Positions 21,528-32,366 of a stretch of DNA of 64,000 bases are shown piece after piece. Each line of letters begins with the position of its first letter. The first letter of the stretch is position 1. Both the position numbers and the translations under genes were made by a program. The DNA is from Parvibium lacunae. Lineage in GTDB: Bacteria; Pseudomonadota; Gammaproteobacteria; Burkholderiales; Burkholderiaceae_D. Under the pieces are notes generated by a model. That model made no database searches. It was given only the letters and a program-made list of their open reading frames with translations, and was not told where the DNA came from. Location: assembly GCF_003335215.1 (NCBI RefSeq), contig NZ_QPGB01000006.1:117349-181348 (forward strand), read 5' to 3'.

Positions 21528-24500
21528 TTAGTTACGCTCAAGATCAATATCGATACCGAGGGAGCGGATCTCTTTGACCAGTACGTTAAAGGACTCTGGC
21601 ATGCCAGCGTCAATCACATGATCGCCTTTCACCAGGTTTTCATAGACTTTCGTCCGACCCGTGACATCATCTGATTTGACCGTCAGCATCTCTTGCAGAA
21701 CATAGGAAGCGCCATAAGCTTCCAATGCCCACACCTCCATCTCACCGAAACGCTGGCCACCAAATTGCGCTTTACCGCCGAGAGGCTGTTGAGTAACAAG
21801 CGAGTATGGGCCAGTCGAACGTGCGTGCATCTTGTCATCGACCAAGTGGTGCAACTTGAGAACATGCATGTAACCAACGGTCACAGGGCGGTCAAACATA
21901 TCGCCCGTACGGCCATCGTATAGGCGTGCTTGGGTTTTTGTTTCAGTCAGTTGCATGCGTTGGGCGACATCTTCTGGATAAGCTAAATCCAGCATGCGAC
22001 GAATTTCGCTTTCATGCGCACCGTCAAATACCGGCGTCGCAAACGGCACACCTTTTTTCAGGTTATCAGCGAGCTCCAAGACTTCGTCATCAGATAATTC
22101 TTGCAAGTTCTCTTTGCGACCCGTTTCGTTATACAACTGCTCGAGCAGCTTACGCACTTCGGCCGCTTTAGCCTGGCGCTTCAGCATCTCGTTGATGCGT
22201 TGACCAATGCCCTTGGCCGCCCAGCCCAAATGGACTTCAAGCACCTGACCCACGTTCATCCGGGAGGGCACGCCGAGCGGATTCAGCACGATATCCATTG
22301 GCGTACCGTCTGCCATGTGCGGCATGTCTTCTACCGGTGTGATTTTAGATACCACCCCTTTGTTACCGTGACGGCCCGCCATTTTGTCGCCAGGCTGTAA
22401 GCGGCGCTTGACCGCGAGGTAGACCTTAACCATTTTGAGTACACCAGGGGGCAACTCATCGCCTTGCGTTAATTTTTTGCGTTTTTCTTCAAAGGCAGCG
22501 TCAAACGACAGGCGCTTCTGCTCGATTGAGTCTTTCACAGCTTCGAGTTGGGCAGCCGCTTCTTCATCCGCGAGGCGAATGTCAAACCAGTGCCACTTCT
22601 CGATTTCTGCCAGGTAGTCTTTGCTGATTTTGGTTCCCTTGGCCAGCTTCTTGGGGCCGCCATTGGCCACTTTGCCCTCGAGTAATCGAGCTAGACGAGC
22701 AAACGCATCACCCTCAACAATACGCAACTGATCATTCAAGTCGAGGCGATAGCGCTTCAACTCATCATCAATAATCTGTTGCGCACGCTTGTCGCGCTGT
22801 ACGCCTTCACGCGTGAATACTTGGACATCGATCACAGTCCCGTACATGCCGGAAGGCACGCGCAGTGAGGTATCTTTTACATCGGAGGCTTTTTCACCAA
22901 AAATCGCACGGAGCAATTTTTCTTCGGGGGTGAGTTGGGTTTCGCCTTTGGGCGTTACTTTCCCTACCAGCACATCGCCAGCCTGTACTTCTGCACCGAT
23001 ATAGACAATACCGGAATCATCCAAACGGGCCAGTTGACCTTCGGATAAGTTGGAAATGTCTCGGGTAATCTCTTCCGAGCCAAGCTTGGTGTCACGCGCA
23101 ACTACATTCAATTCTTCAATGTGAATCGAGGTATAGCGGTCATCAGCCACCACCTTCTCGGAAATCAAAATTGAATCTTCGAAGTTGTAGCCATTCCAGG
23201 GCATGAAGGCCACCAGCATGTTTTGACCGAGGGCCAATTCACCGATATCCGTCGAAGCGCCATCGGCGACGGCATCGCCTTTGGCAATCACATCGCCACG
23301 CTTCACAATCGGACGTTGGTTGATATTGGTGTTTTGGTTAGAGCGGGTATATTTAGTCAGGTTGTAGATATCGACACCCACTTCCCCGGCAACCGCTTCA
23401 CTGTCGTTGACGCGTACCACAATACGAGTCGCATCAACGTAATCCACAACACCACCACGGCGTGCTAAAACGACCGTGCCGGAGTCTAGTGCGCAGGTCC
23501 GCTCAATCCCCGTTCCTGCAAAAGGTTTTTCTGGGCGTAAGCAAGGAACCGCCTGACGCTGCATGTTAGAGCCCATCAAGGCACGGTTTGCGTCATCATG
23601 TTCCAAGAAAGGAATAAGCGAGGCTGCAACAGAAACGATTTGGGATGGTGCCACGTCCATGTACTCGACTTGTTCTGGGCCAACCAACACAAATTCACCA
23701 TTTTGCCGTGAGGATACCAGCTCATCACTCAATTTACCTTTACCATCAATCGCCGCATTCGCCTGGGCAATAATGTATTTCGCCTCTTCAATTGCCGACA
23801 GATAGTGAATCTCGTCCGTCACTTTGCCAGCAACGACTTTACGGTAAGGTGTTTCCAAGAAGCCAAACTCATTCAGCCGTGCATAAAGCGCGAGCGAATT
23901 AATCAAGCCGATGTTCGGGCCCTCAGGCGTTTCAATCGGGCACACGCGACCATAGTGCGTCGTATGCACGTCACGCACTTCAAAGCCAGCACGCTCACGC
24001 GTCAAACCGCCAGGACCAAGCGCAGAAACCCGACGCTTGTGGGTAATCTCAGAGAGCGGGTTGGTTTGGTCCATGAACTGTGACAGTTGCGAAGAGCCAA
24101 AAAATTCTTTAATTGCAGCTGAAATGGGCTTGGAATTAATCAGATCGTGCGGCATAAGTTGCTCTGACTCAGCCTGGCCCAAACGTTCTTTCACAGCGCG
24201 CTCAACCCGCACTAAACCGGCGCGGAATTGATTCTCTGCCAATTCACCCACGCAGCGCACGCGACGGTTACCCAAGTGATCGATATCATCGACCTCGCCT
24301 CGGCCATTACGTAACTCAACCAACAATTTAATGGTGTCGAGAATGTCTTCATTGGTGAGCACCATTGGGCCTTCGCCATTCGGACGATTCAAGCGGCTGT
24401 TGACTTTCATTCGTCCAACGCGCGACAGGTCATAAGTTTCTTCGCTGTAGAACAAACGCTGGAACAGTATCTCAACCGCATCTTCTGTTGGTGGCTCGCC

Positions 24501-25631
24501 AGGACGCATCATGCGGTAAATAGCAACACGGGCTGCAAGTTGATCTGCGGTTTCATCCGTGCGCAGTGTTTGGGAAATGTAGCCACCCCGGTCCAAATCG
24601 TTGGTATAGAGCGTTTCAAACTGCTTGATACCCGCTTCCCGTAATTTAGCCAACAAATCTTCGGTCAACTCGTCGTTCGCGTTCGCAACGATTTCACCTG
24701 TTTCGGGATCAACAATGCTTTTGGCCAACACGCGGCCCACCAGAAAATCTTCTGGCACATTAATTTTCTTTAAGCCGGCTGCTTGCAGGTCACGGATGTG
24801 CTTGGCGTTGATGCGCTTGTCTTTTGGCACCAACACGTTGCCTTCTTTGTCCGTAATGTCGAAACGGGCGGTTTCGCCACGCAGGCGCTCGGCCACTAAC
24901 TCCATCTGACCGCCATCTTTGAGTAGAGTGAAATGATCGAACTCAAAGAAATTTGCCAGAATTTGTTCTGGATTCAGACCAATAGCTTTGAGCAGAATTG
25001 TCACGGGCATTTTGCGCCGACGGTCAACCCGGAAATACAGCAGATCCTTAGGATCAAACTCAAAGTCCAGCCAAGAGCCACGATAAGGGATCATCCGCGC
25101 AGAGAAAAGCAATTTACCTGAGCTGTGAGTCTTACCACGGTCATGTTCAAAGAAAACGCCTGGCGAGCGGTGTAATTGTGACACAATCACACGCTCGGTA
25201 CCGTTGATAATAAAAGAGCCATTCTGGGTCATGAGGGGAATTTCACCCATGTAGACTTCTTGCTCTTTCACTTCTTTGACGGTTGGCTTGCTGGCCTCTT
25301 TATCGAGGATAACCAAGCGGACCTTGGCACGCAATGGCGCCGCAAAGGTCAGGCCACGCTGCTGGCACTCATTCACATCAAAGGCAGAATCACCTAAGAT
25401 GTATTGCACGAACTCTAGCCGCGCAAAGCCATTGTGGCTAACGATTGGGAAAACAGAGGTAAAGGCTGCTTGCAAGCCCTTGTTGTCCCGTTTAGCAACG
25501 GGCACACCCGTTTGTAAAAACTCGTCGTAAGACTCTAATTGGGTAGTTAATAGAAAAGGGACATCCAGCACACTGGGGCGCTTCGCAAAACTTTTACGAA
25601 TGCGTTTTTTTTCGGTAAACGTATATGTCAT
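21528..25631 (-). CDS. rpoB: RNA polymerase beta subunit
   Basis: A 1367-residue protein starting [19 protein letters not shown]. The rifampicin region reads [20 protein letters not shown], the form I associate with Neisseria-type beta subunits; no typical resistance change (Asp516, His526, Ser531 positions) is seen. It follows rplL after a spacer with an attenuator-like hairpin. Confidence 0.99.
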   Translation of the reverse strand: MTYTFTEKKRIRKSFAKRPSVLDVPFLLTTQLESYDEFLQTGVPVAKRDNKGLQAAFTSVFPIVSHNGFARLEFVQYILGDSAFDVNECQQRGLTFAAPLRAKVRLVILDKEASKPTVKEVKEQEVYMGEIPLMTQNGSFIINGTERVIVSQLHRSPGVFFEHDRGKTHSSGKLLFSARMIPYRGSWLDFEFDPKDLLYFRVDRRRKMPVTILLKAIGLNPEQILANFFEFDHFTLLKDGGQMELVAERLRGETARFDITDKEGNVLVPKDKRINAKHIRDLQAAGLKKINVPEDFLVGRVLAKSIVDPETGEIVANANDELTEDLLAKLREAGIKQFETLYTNDLDRGGYISQTLRTDETADQLAARVAIYRMMRPGEPPTEDAVEILFQRLFYSEETYDLSRVGRMKVNSRLNRPNGEGPMVLTNEDILDTIKLLVELRNGRGEVDDIDHLGNRRVRCVGELAENQFRAGLVRVERAVKERLGQAESEQLMPHDLINSKPISAAIKEFFGSSQLSQFMDQTNPLSEITHKRRVSALGPGGLTRERAGFEVRDVHTTHYGRVCPIETPEGPNIGLINSLALYARLNEFGFLETPYRKVVAGKVTDEIHYLSAIEEAKYIIAQANAAIDGKGKLSDELVSSRQNGEFVLVGPEQVEYMDVAPSQIVSVAASLIPFLEHDDANRALMGSNMQRQAVPCLRPEKPFAGTGIERTCALDSGTVVLARRGGVVDYVDATRIVVRVNDSEAVAGEVGVDIYNLTKYTRSNQNTNINQRPIVKRGDVIAKGDAVADGASTDIGELALGQNMLVAFMPWNGYNFEDSILISEKVVADDRYTSIHIEELNVVARDTKLGSEEITRDISNLSEGQLARLDDSGIVYIGAEVQAGDVLVGKVTPKGETQLTPEEKLLRAIFGEKASDVKDTSLRVPSGMYGTVIDVQVFTREGVQRDKRAQQIIDDELKRYRLDLNDQLRIVEGDAFARLARLLEGKVANGGPKKLAKGTKISKDYLAEIEKWHWFDIRLADEEAAAQLEAVKDSIEQKRLSFDAAFEEKRKKLTQGDELPPGVLKMVKVYLAVKRRLQPGDKMAGRHGNKGVVSKITPVEDMPHMADGTPMDIVLNPLGVPSRMNVGQVLEVHLGWAAKGIGQRINEMLKRQAKAAEVRKLLEQLYNETGRKENLQELSDDEVLELADNLKKGVPFATPVFDGAHESEIRRMLDLAYPEDVAQRMQLTETKTQARLYDGRTGDMFDRPVTVGYMHVLKLHHLVDDKMHARSTGPYSLVTQQPLGGKAQFGGQRFGEMEVWALEAYGASYVLQEMLTVKSDDVTGRTKVYENLVKGDHVIDAGMPESFNVLVKEIRSLGIDIDLERN

Positions 25632-25752
25632 GTCGGCTCCGTACGTAGCGACTTAAATGGAGAGAATTCCGCACTAAACCCGATTCGGTAACGCCACAGA
25701 TTTAGAGCCCAACTCTCTAACCCGCCACCCCAAAAGGGGTAGACGCACAAAC

Positions 25753-25786
25753 GACAAAACCCGGAGGCAATCGCCCCCGGGTTAGT
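25753..25786 (-). terminator. attenuator-like hairpin between rplL and rpoB
   Basis: On the minus strand AACCCGG (25778-25784) pairs with CCGGGTT (25759-25765), with extra G-C pairs inside, followed by TTGTCGTTT. It lies 16 nt after the rplL stop. In E. coli a partial terminator at the same place lowers rpoBC relative to L7/L12; the analogous role here is inferred. A second small palindrome, ACCCCAAAAGGGGT, lies just downstream (near 25727-25740). Confidence 0.7.
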
Positions 25787-25799
25787 GTCGTCAAAAGAC

Positions 25800-26177
25800 T
25801 TATTTGAGCTCGGCTTTCGCGCCAGCTTCTTCCAGCTTTTTCTTGGCTGCTTCCGCATCCGCTTTTGCCACTCCTTCTTTGACTGGCTTTGGCGCGCCAT
25901 CCACCAAGTCTTTCGCTTCTTTCAGGCCCAGGCCTGTAATTTCGCGAACGGCCTTAATGACAGCCACTTTGTTAGAACCGGCTTCTGCCAGAATAACAGT
26001 AAACTCTGTCTGCTCTTCTGCAGCAGCAGCGCCAGCACCAGCGCCAGGTGCCGCAGCAACAGCCATTGCTGCTGCAGATACGCCAAACTTCTCTTCGAAT
26101 GCCTTAACCAAGTCATTCAATTCCATCACCGACATACCACCGACGGCTTCCAGAATGTCTTCTTTGCTAATTGCCAT
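25800..26177 (-). CDS. rplL: 50S ribosomal protein L7/L12
   Basis: A 125-residue stalk protein: N-terminal dimerisation helices ([20 protein letters not shown]), an Ala/Gly-rich hinge (residues ~37-53) and the C-terminal factor-binding domain ([20 protein letters not shown]). Present in multiple copies per ribosome bound to L10. Follows rplJ. Confidence 0.98.
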   Translation of the reverse strand: MAISKEDILEAVGGMSVMELNDLVKAFEEKFGVSAAAMAVAAAPGAGAGAAAAEEQTEFTVILAEAGSNKVAVIKAVREITGLGLKEAKDLVDGAPKPVKEGVAKADAEAAKKKLEEAGAKAELK

Positions 26178-26240
26178 TTGTAAACTCCTAATTAAAAACG
26201 TAATGGTTGCGCCATCTGCGCACCGTAAAAACGCTCAGAC

Positions 26241-26738
26241 TTATGCGGTCTCGGCTTGCTTTTTCTCGGCCAGTGCGGCCAACAAACGGGCAAAGCCAGA
26301 AACAGGGGCCTGCATAACGCCCAACAGTCTTGCCAACAGCTCTTCGCGGCTTGGGATGTTAGCAAGCGCTTGCACGCCAGCTTTATCCAACAACTTGCCA
26401 TCAAAAGAACCTGCGCGCAAAACCAGCTTGTCATTGCCTTTTGCAAAGTCACTGAGTACCTTGGGGGCAGCAACAGGATCTGCGGAAAAACCGTAGATCA
26501 GTGGGCCAGTCATTTGCTCTGCCAAGCCAGCAAAAGGCGTCCCTTCTACTGCGCGGCGGGCCAACGTATTTTTCAGAACACGTAGGTAAACGCCTTTGGC
26601 GCGAGCGTTTTTGCGGAGTGTTGTCAGATCGCCAACCGTGATGCCACGATATTCAGCCACCACGATGCTCTGGGCTTTGGCTACCTCAGCCGAAACTTCA
26701 GCAACGATGGCTTGTTTATCTTGCAGATTAAGTGCCAC
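26241..26738 (-). CDS. rplJ: 50S ribosomal protein L10
   Basis: A 165-residue protein, [20 protein letters not shown], with the [21 protein letters not shown]-binding block and the C-terminal helix that carries L7/L12 dimers. In other bacteria the L10-L12 complex binds the rplJ leader to control rplJL-rpoBC; the 268-nt upstream spacer fits such a leader. Confidence 0.98.
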   Translation of the reverse strand: MALNLQDKQAIVAEVSAEVAKAQSIVVAEYRGITVGDLTTLRKNARAKGVYLRVLKNTLARRAVEGTPFAGLAEQMTGPLIYGFSADPVAAPKVLSDFAKGNDKLVLRAGSFDGKLLDKAGVQALANIPSREELLARLLGVMQAPVSGFARLLAALAEKKQAETA

Positions 26739-27006
26739 GGTTAAACCTCCAATTAAGTAGCATTAAATGCCACCAGTTCCACATGCGGCGAACCTGACGG
26801 TAAAACGTTTTCATCCGGAGACTACCAACATCTTCCTTCGGGGTCGCCATCTACGCTGGGTTAATTTTTAAGACGTGGCAGCTAACTAAAGCGCTCCATC
26901 CCCAACGGTCTTTGACGGCTTACTGTGCGGGTATCAACCAACGCAGCAGCCCAAAGCACAACGATTTGCCTCCCGATTAACAAGAGGCAAATCCAATTCT
27001 TTTCCC
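26739..27006 (-). promoter_or_regulatory. rplA-rplJ spacer, probable L10 leader
   Basis: A 268-nt gap without an ORF. On the minus strand it starts with a perfect 10-bp hairpin (arms 26984-26993 and 26963-26972) 13 nt after rplA and ends with GGAGG before rplJ. The hairpin lacks a T-run, so it looks like a processing or attenuation site rather than a terminator. The distal part is where an L10(L12)4 binding structure is expected from the family; I infer this from position only. Confidence 0.5.
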
Positions 27007-27702
27007 TTACGCAGCCAATGTTTGCGTATCTACGCGCACACCAGCACCCATGGTGCTTGATACAGCGACTTTACGCAGATAAACCCCTTTAGAAGAAGCA
27101 GGTTTAGCCTTGTTCAGCGCCTCGATCAAGGCAAGCAGGTTGGTTTTGAGTGCGTCTGCGCCAAATGAGGCGCGACCAATCGTCGCGTGGACGATCCCGG
27201 CTTTATCCGTCCGGTACTGCACTTGACCCGCTTTGGCATTCTTCACAGCACCCGCCACATCAGGCGTTACGGTACCTACTTTAGGGTTAGGCATCAGACC
27301 ACGGGGACCCAGCACTTGGCCGAGCGTACCCACTACGCGCATCGCATCGGGAGACGCGATCACCACGTCGAAATTAATGTTGCCAGCTTTGATTTGCTCA
27401 GCTAAATCTTCCATGCCGACGATTTCAGCACCCGCCGCTTTAGCAGCTTCCGCTTTGTCACCTTGCGCAAACACCGCAACCCGAACATCTTTACCGGTGC
27501 CAGCAGGCAGCACGACCGAACCGCGTACAACTTGGTCAGATTTCTTGGGATCAACGCCCAACTGAACAGCGATATCAATCGACTCATCAAACTTGGCAGT
27601 AGCGCACTCTTTCACTAAAACCAATGCATCCGCCAAAGGATAAAATTTATTACGCTCAACTTTGCTCGCGATCAGTTTTGCACGCTTTGTTAACTTAGCC
27701 AT
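27007..27702 (-). CDS. rplA: 50S ribosomal protein L1
   Basis: A 231-residue two-domain protein with the conserved GRIMPNPK-type block ([17 protein letters not shown] near residues 131-147). L1 forms the mobile stalk at the E site and in E. coli represses rplK-rplA by binding the rplK leader. It begins directly at the end of rplK. Confidence 0.98.
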   Translation of the reverse strand: MAKLTKRAKLIASKVERNKFYPLADALVLVKECATAKFDESIDIAVQLGVDPKKSDQVVRGSVVLPAGTGKDVRVAVFAQGDKAEAAKAAGAEIVGMEDLAEQIKAGNINFDVVIASPDAMRVVGTLGQVLGPRGLMPNPKVGTVTPDVAGAVKNAKAGQVQYRTDKAGIVHATIGRASFGADALKTNLLALIEALNKAKPASSKGVYLRKVAVSSTMGAGVRVDTQTLAA

Positions 27703-28134
27703 TTATACGCCCTCCACAGTAATACCCATACTGCGCGCACTACCAGCAATCGTGCGCACTGCTGCATCCATATCGGCCGCAGTCAGATCAGGCATTTTTG
27801 TTTTAGCAATCTCTTCGGCTTGCGCACGGGTCAACTTGCCAACTTTATCGGTATGAGGCTTGGGCGAGCCTTTTTGAATACCAGCCGCCTTCTTGATCAG
27901 AATGGTTGCTGGGGGAGTTTTCATCACGAACGTAAAGGACTTGTCCGCGTAGGCAGTAATCACGACTGGAATGGGCAGACCCGGCTCGACGCCTTGAGTC
28001 TGGGCATTGAATGCCTTGCAGAATTCCATGATGTTGAGACCGCGTTGGCCCAATGCCGGGCCGATAGGTGGGGAAGGATTTGCCTTGCCCGCAGGGACTT
28101 GCAGCTTGATAAAGCCGACAATTTTCTTTGCCAT
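27703..28134 (-). CDS. rplK: 50S ribosomal protein L11
   Basis: A 143-residue protein with the Pro-rich N-terminal domain ([20 protein letters not shown]) and the rRNA-binding C-terminal domain (GTARSMGI-like end). L11 is part of the GTPase-associated centre and is needed for RelA activation by uncharged tRNA. Confidence 0.98.
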   Translation of the reverse strand: MAKKIVGFIKLQVPAGKANPSPPIGPALGQRGLNIMEFCKAFNAQTQGVEPGLPIPVVITAYADKSFTFVMKTPPATILIKKAAGIQKGSPKPHTDKVGKLTRAQAEEIAKTKMPDLTAADMDAAVRTIAGSARSMGITVEGV

Positions 28135-28238
28135 GATGGCTCCTTGTGTTGAGTAGTAACGCTATTGCAATCAGCAACAGCTCCTCGGCGAAAGACTAAG
28201 GGGCTTTCGCTTACCCCAGGCCAACACGCGGGTGCGCG
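28135..28238 (-). promoter_or_regulatory. nusG-rplK spacer with a hairpin, possible L1 target
   Basis: The 104-nt spacer contains a 7-bp stem (GCGAAAG 28188-28194 / CTTTCGC 28204-28210) and ends in AAGGAG before rplK. In E. coli the L1 repressor site lies in the rplK leader and mimics its 23S rRNA target. The position fits; the fold has not been compared with rRNA. Confidence 0.35.
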
Positions 28239-28781
28239 TTAGACTTTTTCTACCTGACCAAATTCCAACTCTACCGGCGTGGCACGACCAAAGATCGTGA
28301 CAGTGACACGCAAGCGGTTTTTCTCGTAATTGACTTCTTCAACCGAGCCATTGAAATCGGTAAACGGGCCGTCTTTAACCCGCACCAACTCACCGACTTC
28401 GAACAGCACTTTCGGTTTTGGCTTATCTACGCCATCTTGCATCTGCTGCAAGATTTTTTCGACCTCCTTCGGCGAGATCGGCGCAGGGCGACTACCGCTA
28501 CCGCCTAGAAAACCGGTGACTTTATTGGTGTTTTTTACCAAGTGCCAAGTCTCATCATTCATTTCCATTTCAACCAGCACATAGCCGGGGAAGAAGCGAC
28601 GCTCTGTGGTCGCTTTTTTACCGCCCCGCACCTCAACCACCTCTTCTGTTGGCACCAGAATCTGGCCGAACGAATCTTGCATGCCAGCACGGTTGATACG
28701 CTCCTGCAAGGCCCGCTGCACACTTTTCTCCATACCCGAATAGGCATGGACCACATACCAGCGCTTGTTTCCTGTCGTCAT
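28239..28781 (-). CDS. nusG: transcription termination/antitermination protein NusG
   Basis: Read from the ATG at 28781 as [20 protein letters not shown], 180 residues. It has an N-terminal NGN domain ([12 protein letters not shown]) and a C-terminal KOW domain ([20 protein letters not shown]). NusG binds RNA polymerase and couples it to Rho or S10. The start overlaps the secE stop (TAATG), so the two are translationally coupled; 13 upstream codons are rejected. Confidence 0.98.
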   Translation of the reverse strand: MTTGNKRWYVVHAYSGMEKSVQRALQERINRAGMQDSFGQILVPTEEVVEVRGGKKATTERRFFPGYVLVEMEMNDETWHLVKNTNKVTGFLGGSGSRPAPISPKEVEKILQQMQDGVDKPKPKVLFEVGELVRVKDGPFTDFNGSVEEVNYEKNRLRVTVTIFGRATPVELEFGQVEKV

Positions 28782-29164
28782 TATTTTTTCCAACCGAGAA
28801 TCAAGTCGTACAGCACCCATTCAAGGGTTTTATCTGTTGTCCATAGAAAAATGGCCATCACCACCACAAAAACAAAGACGATTCCGGTCATCTGTAGGGT
28901 TTCTTTGCGAGTTGGCCAAACCACTCGCTGCGCTTCACGTATAGCATCCTGACCAAAAGCCCATAGCTGCTTACCGGAAGCCGAGAGAAAAAAAACAATT
29001 ACACCCAGCACCAAGCCCGCCAACACAGCACCAACACGGGCGGCGACTTGCTGTTCTGGCAAAACATAAAAGCCCACAATGCCAGCCCCGACCAGTAGCG
29101 CTGCGAGAGCCACTTTGATACGATCAGCGGTCACATTCACTGTTTCAACACTTGATGCGGACAT
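28781..29164 (-). CDS. secE: preprotein translocase subunit SecE
   Basis: A 127-residue membrane protein of the three-helix proteobacterial type. Two helices lie in residues ~14-65, followed by the conserved amphipathic segment [20 protein letters not shown] and the last helix. It stabilises SecY. It follows tRNA-Trp and overlaps nusG. Confidence 0.97.
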   Translation of the reverse strand: MSASSVETVNVTADRIKVALAALLVGAGIVGFYVLPEQQVAARVGAVLAGLVLGVIVFFLSASGKQLWAFGQDAIREAQRVVWPTRKETLQMTGIVFVFVVVMAIFLWTTDKTLEWVLYDLILGWKK

Positions 29165-29220
29165 AGAAATATTCGTGTTAGCCGCGCTTTACAAGCGCAG
29201 CAGCATGACATGTGAAGGTT

Positions 29221-29296
29221 TGGCAGGGGCGGAGGGCATCGAACCCCCAACCTCTGGTTTTGGAGACCAGCACTCTGCCAATTGAGCTACGCCCCT
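29221..29296 (-). tRNA. trpT: tRNA-Trp (CCA)
   Basis: A 76-nt cloverleaf with encoded CCA. The acceptor stem is AGGGGCG / CGCCCCT, the anticodon stem CTGGT / ACCAG, and the 7-nt loop CTCCAAA places CCA at positions 34-36. It lies between tuf and secE, the usual betaproteobacterial position. Confidence 0.98.
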
Positions 29297-29306
29297 AAAC
29301 CGTCAC

Positions 29307-29339
29307 AAAACAAAAGCACCCCACCACAAGGCGGGGCGC
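29307..29339 (-). terminator. terminator/attenuator after the second tuf
   Basis: On the minus strand GCGCCCCGCC pairs with GGTGGGGTGC (10 bp with two G-T pairs, 4-nt loop), followed by TTTTGTTTTG. It lies 15 nt after tuf and just before tRNA-Trp, so it probably lowers read-through into trpT-secE-nusG. Confidence 0.85.
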
Positions 29340-29354
29340 GCATTGTACTACAAA

Positions 29355-30545
29355 TTACGCCTCGATTTTAGCGACGACGCCGGCGCCGACGGTACGGCCA
29401 CCTTCACGGATCGCAAAACGCAGACCTTCTTCCATCGCGATAGGGGCAATCAATTCCACTTTCATCGCAATGTTGTCACCAGGCATCACCATTTCAGTAC
29501 CTTCAGGTAACGCGATGCTGCCGGTTACGTCGGTGGTACGGAAGTAGAACTGCGGACGATAGCCATTGAAGAAGGGGGTATGACGACCACCTTCGTCTTT
29601 GGAGAGAATGTAAACCTCAGCACTGAATTTGGTGTGTGGAGTGATTGAACCAGGCTTGGCCAATACTTGACCGCGCTGAACGTCTTCACGCTTGGTACCA
29701 CGCAGCAGGATACCGACGTTGTCACCGGCTTGACCTTGGTCGAGCAGTTTGCGGAACATTTCTACACCGGTACAGGTGGTTTTCTGGGTGGCGGCGATAC
29801 CGACGATTTCGATCTCTTCGCCAACTTTGACAATCCCGCGCTCAACACGGCCGGTCACCACGGTACCACGACCAGAGATGGAGAATACGTCTTCGACGGG
29901 CATGAGGAAGGCGCCATCTACGGCACGCTCAGGAGTGGGGATGTAGGTGTCGAGGGCTTCAGCCAGTTTCATGATGGCTTGTTCGCCGAGTTCGCCTTTG
30001 TCGCCTTCGAGGGCGAGTTTAGCGGAGCCTTTGATGATGGGGGTGTCATCACCAGGGAAGTCGTATTTGGAGAGGAGCTCACGCACTTCCATTTCGACCA
30101 GCTCGAGCAGTTCTGCATCATCCACCATGTCGGCTTTGTTCAGAAAGACGATGATGTAGGGCACGCCAACCTGACGGGACAGGAGGATGTGCTCACGGGT
30201 CTGGGGCATGGGGCCGTCAGCGGCGGAGCACACGAGAATCGCGCCGTCCATTTGGGCTGCGCCAGTGATCATGTTTTTAACATAGTCAGCGTGACCAGGG
30301 CAGTCTACGTGGGCGTAGTGGCGGTTCTCGGTTTCGTATTCAACGTGGGCGGTGTTGATGGTAATACCACGTGCTTTTTCTTCAGGCGCTGCGTCAATCT
30401 GGTCGTAGGCTTTGGCTTCGCCACCAAATTTGCTCGATAGCACGGTCGTGATCGCCGCTGTCAGCGTCGTCTTACCATGATCCACGTGACCAATCGTCCC
30501 CACGTTTACGTGCGGTTTCGTCCGTTCAAACTTTTCCTTTGCCAT
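29355..30545 (-). CDS. tufB: elongation factor Tu, copy 2 (tRNA-tufB operon)
   Basis: A 396-residue protein identical to the copy at 12437-13627, with the same GTP-binding motifs. The start is the ATG at 30545, with AAGGAG six nt upstream; an in-frame GTG just before it is rejected. The two base differences from copy 1 that I found are at 29442 and 29445, both silent. It is transcribed with tRNA-Tyr, -Gly and -Thr. Confidence 0.99.
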   Translation of the reverse strand: MAKEKFERTKPHVNVGTIGHVDHGKTTLTAAITTVLSSKFGGEAKAYDQIDAAPEEKARGITINTAHVEYETENRHYAHVDCPGHADYVKNMITGAAQMDGAILVCSAADGPMPQTREHILLSRQVGVPYIIVFLNKADMVDDAELLELVEMEVRELLSKYDFPGDDTPIIKGSAKLALEGDKGELGEQAIMKLAEALDTYIPTPERAVDGAFLMPVEDVFSISGRGTVVTGRVERGIVKVGEEIEIVGIAATQKTTCTGVEMFRKLLDQGQAGDNVGILLRGTKREDVQRGQVLAKPGSITPHTKFSAEVYILSKDEGGRHTPFFNGYRPQFYFRTTDVTGSIALPEGTEMVMPGDNIAMKVELIAPIAMEEGLRFAIREGGRTVGAGVVAKIEA

Positions 30546-30653
30546 CACCGACTCCTTCGCTTAATTTAACTTTCGCTGGATTTAAACCACTACCTAATAA
30601 CCAAATCACCCAACAGCACCACTGGGCTGCCGCAACACGCGGCGAATGCAATT

Positions 30654-30728
<75 letters not shown>

Positions 30729-30759
30729 AAATGCCCTCTCAAGACAACCTAACCTAGAC

Positions 30760-30833
30760 TGGAGCGGGAGACGGGAATCGAACCCGCATCATTAGCTTGG
30801 AAGGCTAAGGTTCTACCATTGAACTACTCCCGC
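30760..30833 (-). tRNA. glyT: tRNA-Gly (TCC)
   Basis: A 74-nt cloverleaf with encoded CCA. Acceptor stem GCGGGAG / CTCCCGC, anticodon stem TTAGC / GCTAA, loop CTTCCAA giving anticodon TCC. Part of the tRNA-Tyr-Gly-Thr-tuf unit. Confidence 0.98.
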
Positions 30834-30906
30834 CAACATCGCCTACCGTACCGCTAGCTGCACAAGTTTGTTTCGGCTCGTCGCGAAAAAAACTTGCACT
30901 GTAATT

Positions 30907-30992
30907 TGGTGGAGGAGGCTGGATTCGAACCAGCGTAGGCGTAAGCCAACAGATTTACAGTCTGCCCCCTTTAGCCACTCGGGCACCCCTCC
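30907..30992 (-). tRNA. tyrT: tRNA-Tyr (GTA)
   Basis: An 86-nt class II tRNA with a long variable arm and encoded CCA. Acceptor stem GGAGGGG / CTCCTCC with one G-T pair; anticodon loop CTGTAAA gives GTA. It is the first gene after the strong promoter at 31007-31035. Confidence 0.98.
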
Positions 30993-31006
30993 GGAGAGAA
31001 CCGCAG

Positions 31007-31035
31007 ATTATTCTGGATAGCACTGTGCTTGTCAA
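31007..31035 (-). promoter_or_regulatory. sigma70 promoter of the tRNA-Tyr-Gly-Thr-tuf operon
   Basis: On the minus strand TTGACA (31030-31035), 17 nt, then AATAAT (31007-31012), with a GC-rich discriminator (CTGCGG) as in stable-RNA promoters under stringent control. The start would lie about 5-10 nt before tRNA-Tyr. Confidence 0.85.
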
Positions 31036-31100
31036 GCCCGCAGCGTAAAAAAATCCGGCTGACTTGCATCTGCAGCGCAACAACATCGGAAAAATATAGA

Positions 31101-31130
31101 TAAAAACAAGGTTGCCGCCTAAGCAGGCAA
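31101..31130 (-). terminator. probable terminator after tRNA-Arg
   Basis: On the minus strand TTGCC (31126-31130) pairs with GGCAA (31112-31116), with an alternative inner stem GCCT/AGGC, followed by CCTTGTTTTTAT. It lies 10 nt after the tRNA-Arg CCA. The stem is short, so moderate confidence. Confidence 0.6.
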
Positions 31131-31139
31131 TAGAACGGG

Positions 31140-31216
31140 TGGCGCGACCGGCGGGATTCGAACCCACGACCCCTGGCTTCGGAGGCCAGTACTCTATCCA
31201 GCTGAGCTACGGCCGC
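31140..31216 (-). tRNA. tRNA-Arg (CCG)
   Basis: A 77-nt cloverleaf with encoded CCA. Acceptor stem GCGGCCG / CGGTCGC, anticodon stem CTGGC / GCCAG, loop CTCCGAA giving anticodon CCG (reads CGG). A terminator-like hairpin and a strong promoter separate it from tRNA-Tyr, so it is probably its own transcript. Confidence 0.98.
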
Positions 31217-31238
31217 GCAGGCAATGTAGCAAGGGCTC

Positions 31239-31269
31239 AATATAGACCTACATCTACTGCTGACGCCAA
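31239..31269 (-). promoter_or_regulatory. candidate promoter of tRNA-Arg
   Basis: On the minus strand TTGGCG (31264-31269), 19 nt, then TATATT (31239-31244), ending about 23 nt before the tRNA. Spacing is two nt long and the -35 is imperfect. Confidence 0.4.
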
Positions 31270-31484
31270 GCATCGACGTCGCTCTGAGCGGAGGCGAAGC
31301 ATACCTGTTTTTGTACACCACGTCCAATTTATGCCTAATATGCTGGTTTGTCGCCGCAACACACCGGGGGCGACGCGCTGGGATTGTGGCCTAGCGCAGT
31401 AGGCACAGCTGGCACGAATAACAATCTGTGTTGCCCTCATCTAGGCTACCCGTGATAACCCCTCAGCAATATTTAGCAAAGCGA

Positions 31485-31513
31485 TTTCCGAAAGCGCTCG
31501 GCGCCAGTATAAT
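31485..31513 (+). promoter_or_regulatory. candidate promoter of the cytochrome c5 gene
   Basis: A perfect -10 TATAAT (31508-31513) with a weak -35 TTTCCG (31485-31490) at 17 nt, 38 nt before the ATG. The rest of the 335-nt gap 31217-31551 holds no convincing ORF; the other feature seen there is the divergent tRNA-Arg promoter. Confidence 0.55.
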
Positions 31514-31551
31514 GCGAGGCTATTTTCCAGTAACTTTAACGAGACGCCGCC

Positions 31552-32298
31552 ATGAGTGACCACGAACACGAATCGTTCATTAAAACGCCCAAACAATTAA
31601 TTAATCTGGTTATTTTGGCCTTTGTGGTGCCGATTTTTCTGATTATTCTGCTCGCCACGTTCTCGGCTAACAGCACCAAAGACGCCAACCATTCCGCCGC
31701 CTACACGCCTGAAGCGATTGCAGAGCGCTTAGCGCCGGTGGCGAAAGTTGAAGTTAAAGGCGCGGGCGGTGCCGCCAGCCTTAAAACCGGTGAAACCGTC
31801 TACAAAGAAGCCTGTGCGGCTTGCCATGCAGTGGGGGCCGCAGGTGCGCCTAAGGTCGGTGACGCTGCCGCATGGGGCGGCCGCATTAAGCAGGGCCTGG
31901 AAAAATTATTGGCTTCTGCGCTCAACGGCAAAGGCGCCATGCCAGCCCAAAAAGGCGCCTTTGAAGACGCTGAAATTGCCCGTGCCGTGGTTTACATGGC
32001 CAATCAATCCGGTGGCAACCTGAAAGAACCCGCCGCTCCCAGCGCAGCTCCCGTAGCAGCGGTTGATGGTAAAAAAGTGTATGAAGCCAACTGTGCCGCT
32101 TGCCACACAGCCGGTGCTGCTGGCGCACCTAAGTTTGGCGACAAAGCAGCCTGGGCCGCCCGTGTGAAAGAAGGTCATGATGCCCTCACCGCCCAAGCGA
32201 TTAAAGGGATTCGTGGCATGCCCCCACGTGGCGGCAGCAATGCGAGCGATGAGGAAATGAAAGCGGCTGTTGGCTACATGCTGTCAGCCGTCAAATAA
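31552..32298 (+). CDS. cycB: membrane-anchored dihaem cytochrome c5
   Basis: A 248-residue protein with one N-terminal membrane helix (residues ~16-39) and two class I cytochrome c domains. Haem sites are CAACH at 88-92 and 181-185; Met130 (GAMPA) and Met223 (GMPPRG) are the likely sixth ligands. An Ala/Pro linker (~158-170) joins the domains. In Neisseria a dihaem c5 carries electrons to terminal oxidase or nitrite reductase; that role is inferred here. Monocistronic, between its own promoter and a terminator. Confidence 0.9.
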   Translation: MSDHEHESFIKTPKQLINLVILAFVVPIFLIILLATFSANSTKDANHSAAYTPEAIAERLAPVAKVEVKGAGGAASLKTGETVYKEACAACHAVGAAGAPKVGDAAAWGGRIKQGLEKLLASALNGKGAMPAQKGAFEDAEIARAVVYMANQSGGNLKEPAAPSAAPVAAVDGKKVYEANCAACHTAGAAGAPKFGDKAAWAARVKEGHDALTAQAIKGIRGMPPRGGSNASDEEMKAAVGYMLSAVK

Positions 32299-32338
32299 GC
32301 GGCATTTCAAGCGCCAATCGGCATTTGAGTCGCGCCCT

Positions 32339-32366
32339 AAACCCGCACCTGTGCGGGTTTTTTTAT
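32339..32366 (+). terminator. terminator after the cytochrome c5 gene
   Basis: A perfect 10-bp stem (AAACCCGCAC / GTGCGGGTTT, loop CT) followed by a T-run. It overlaps the last codons of the convergent rep gene. On the opposite strand the tail is weak. Confidence 0.92.
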
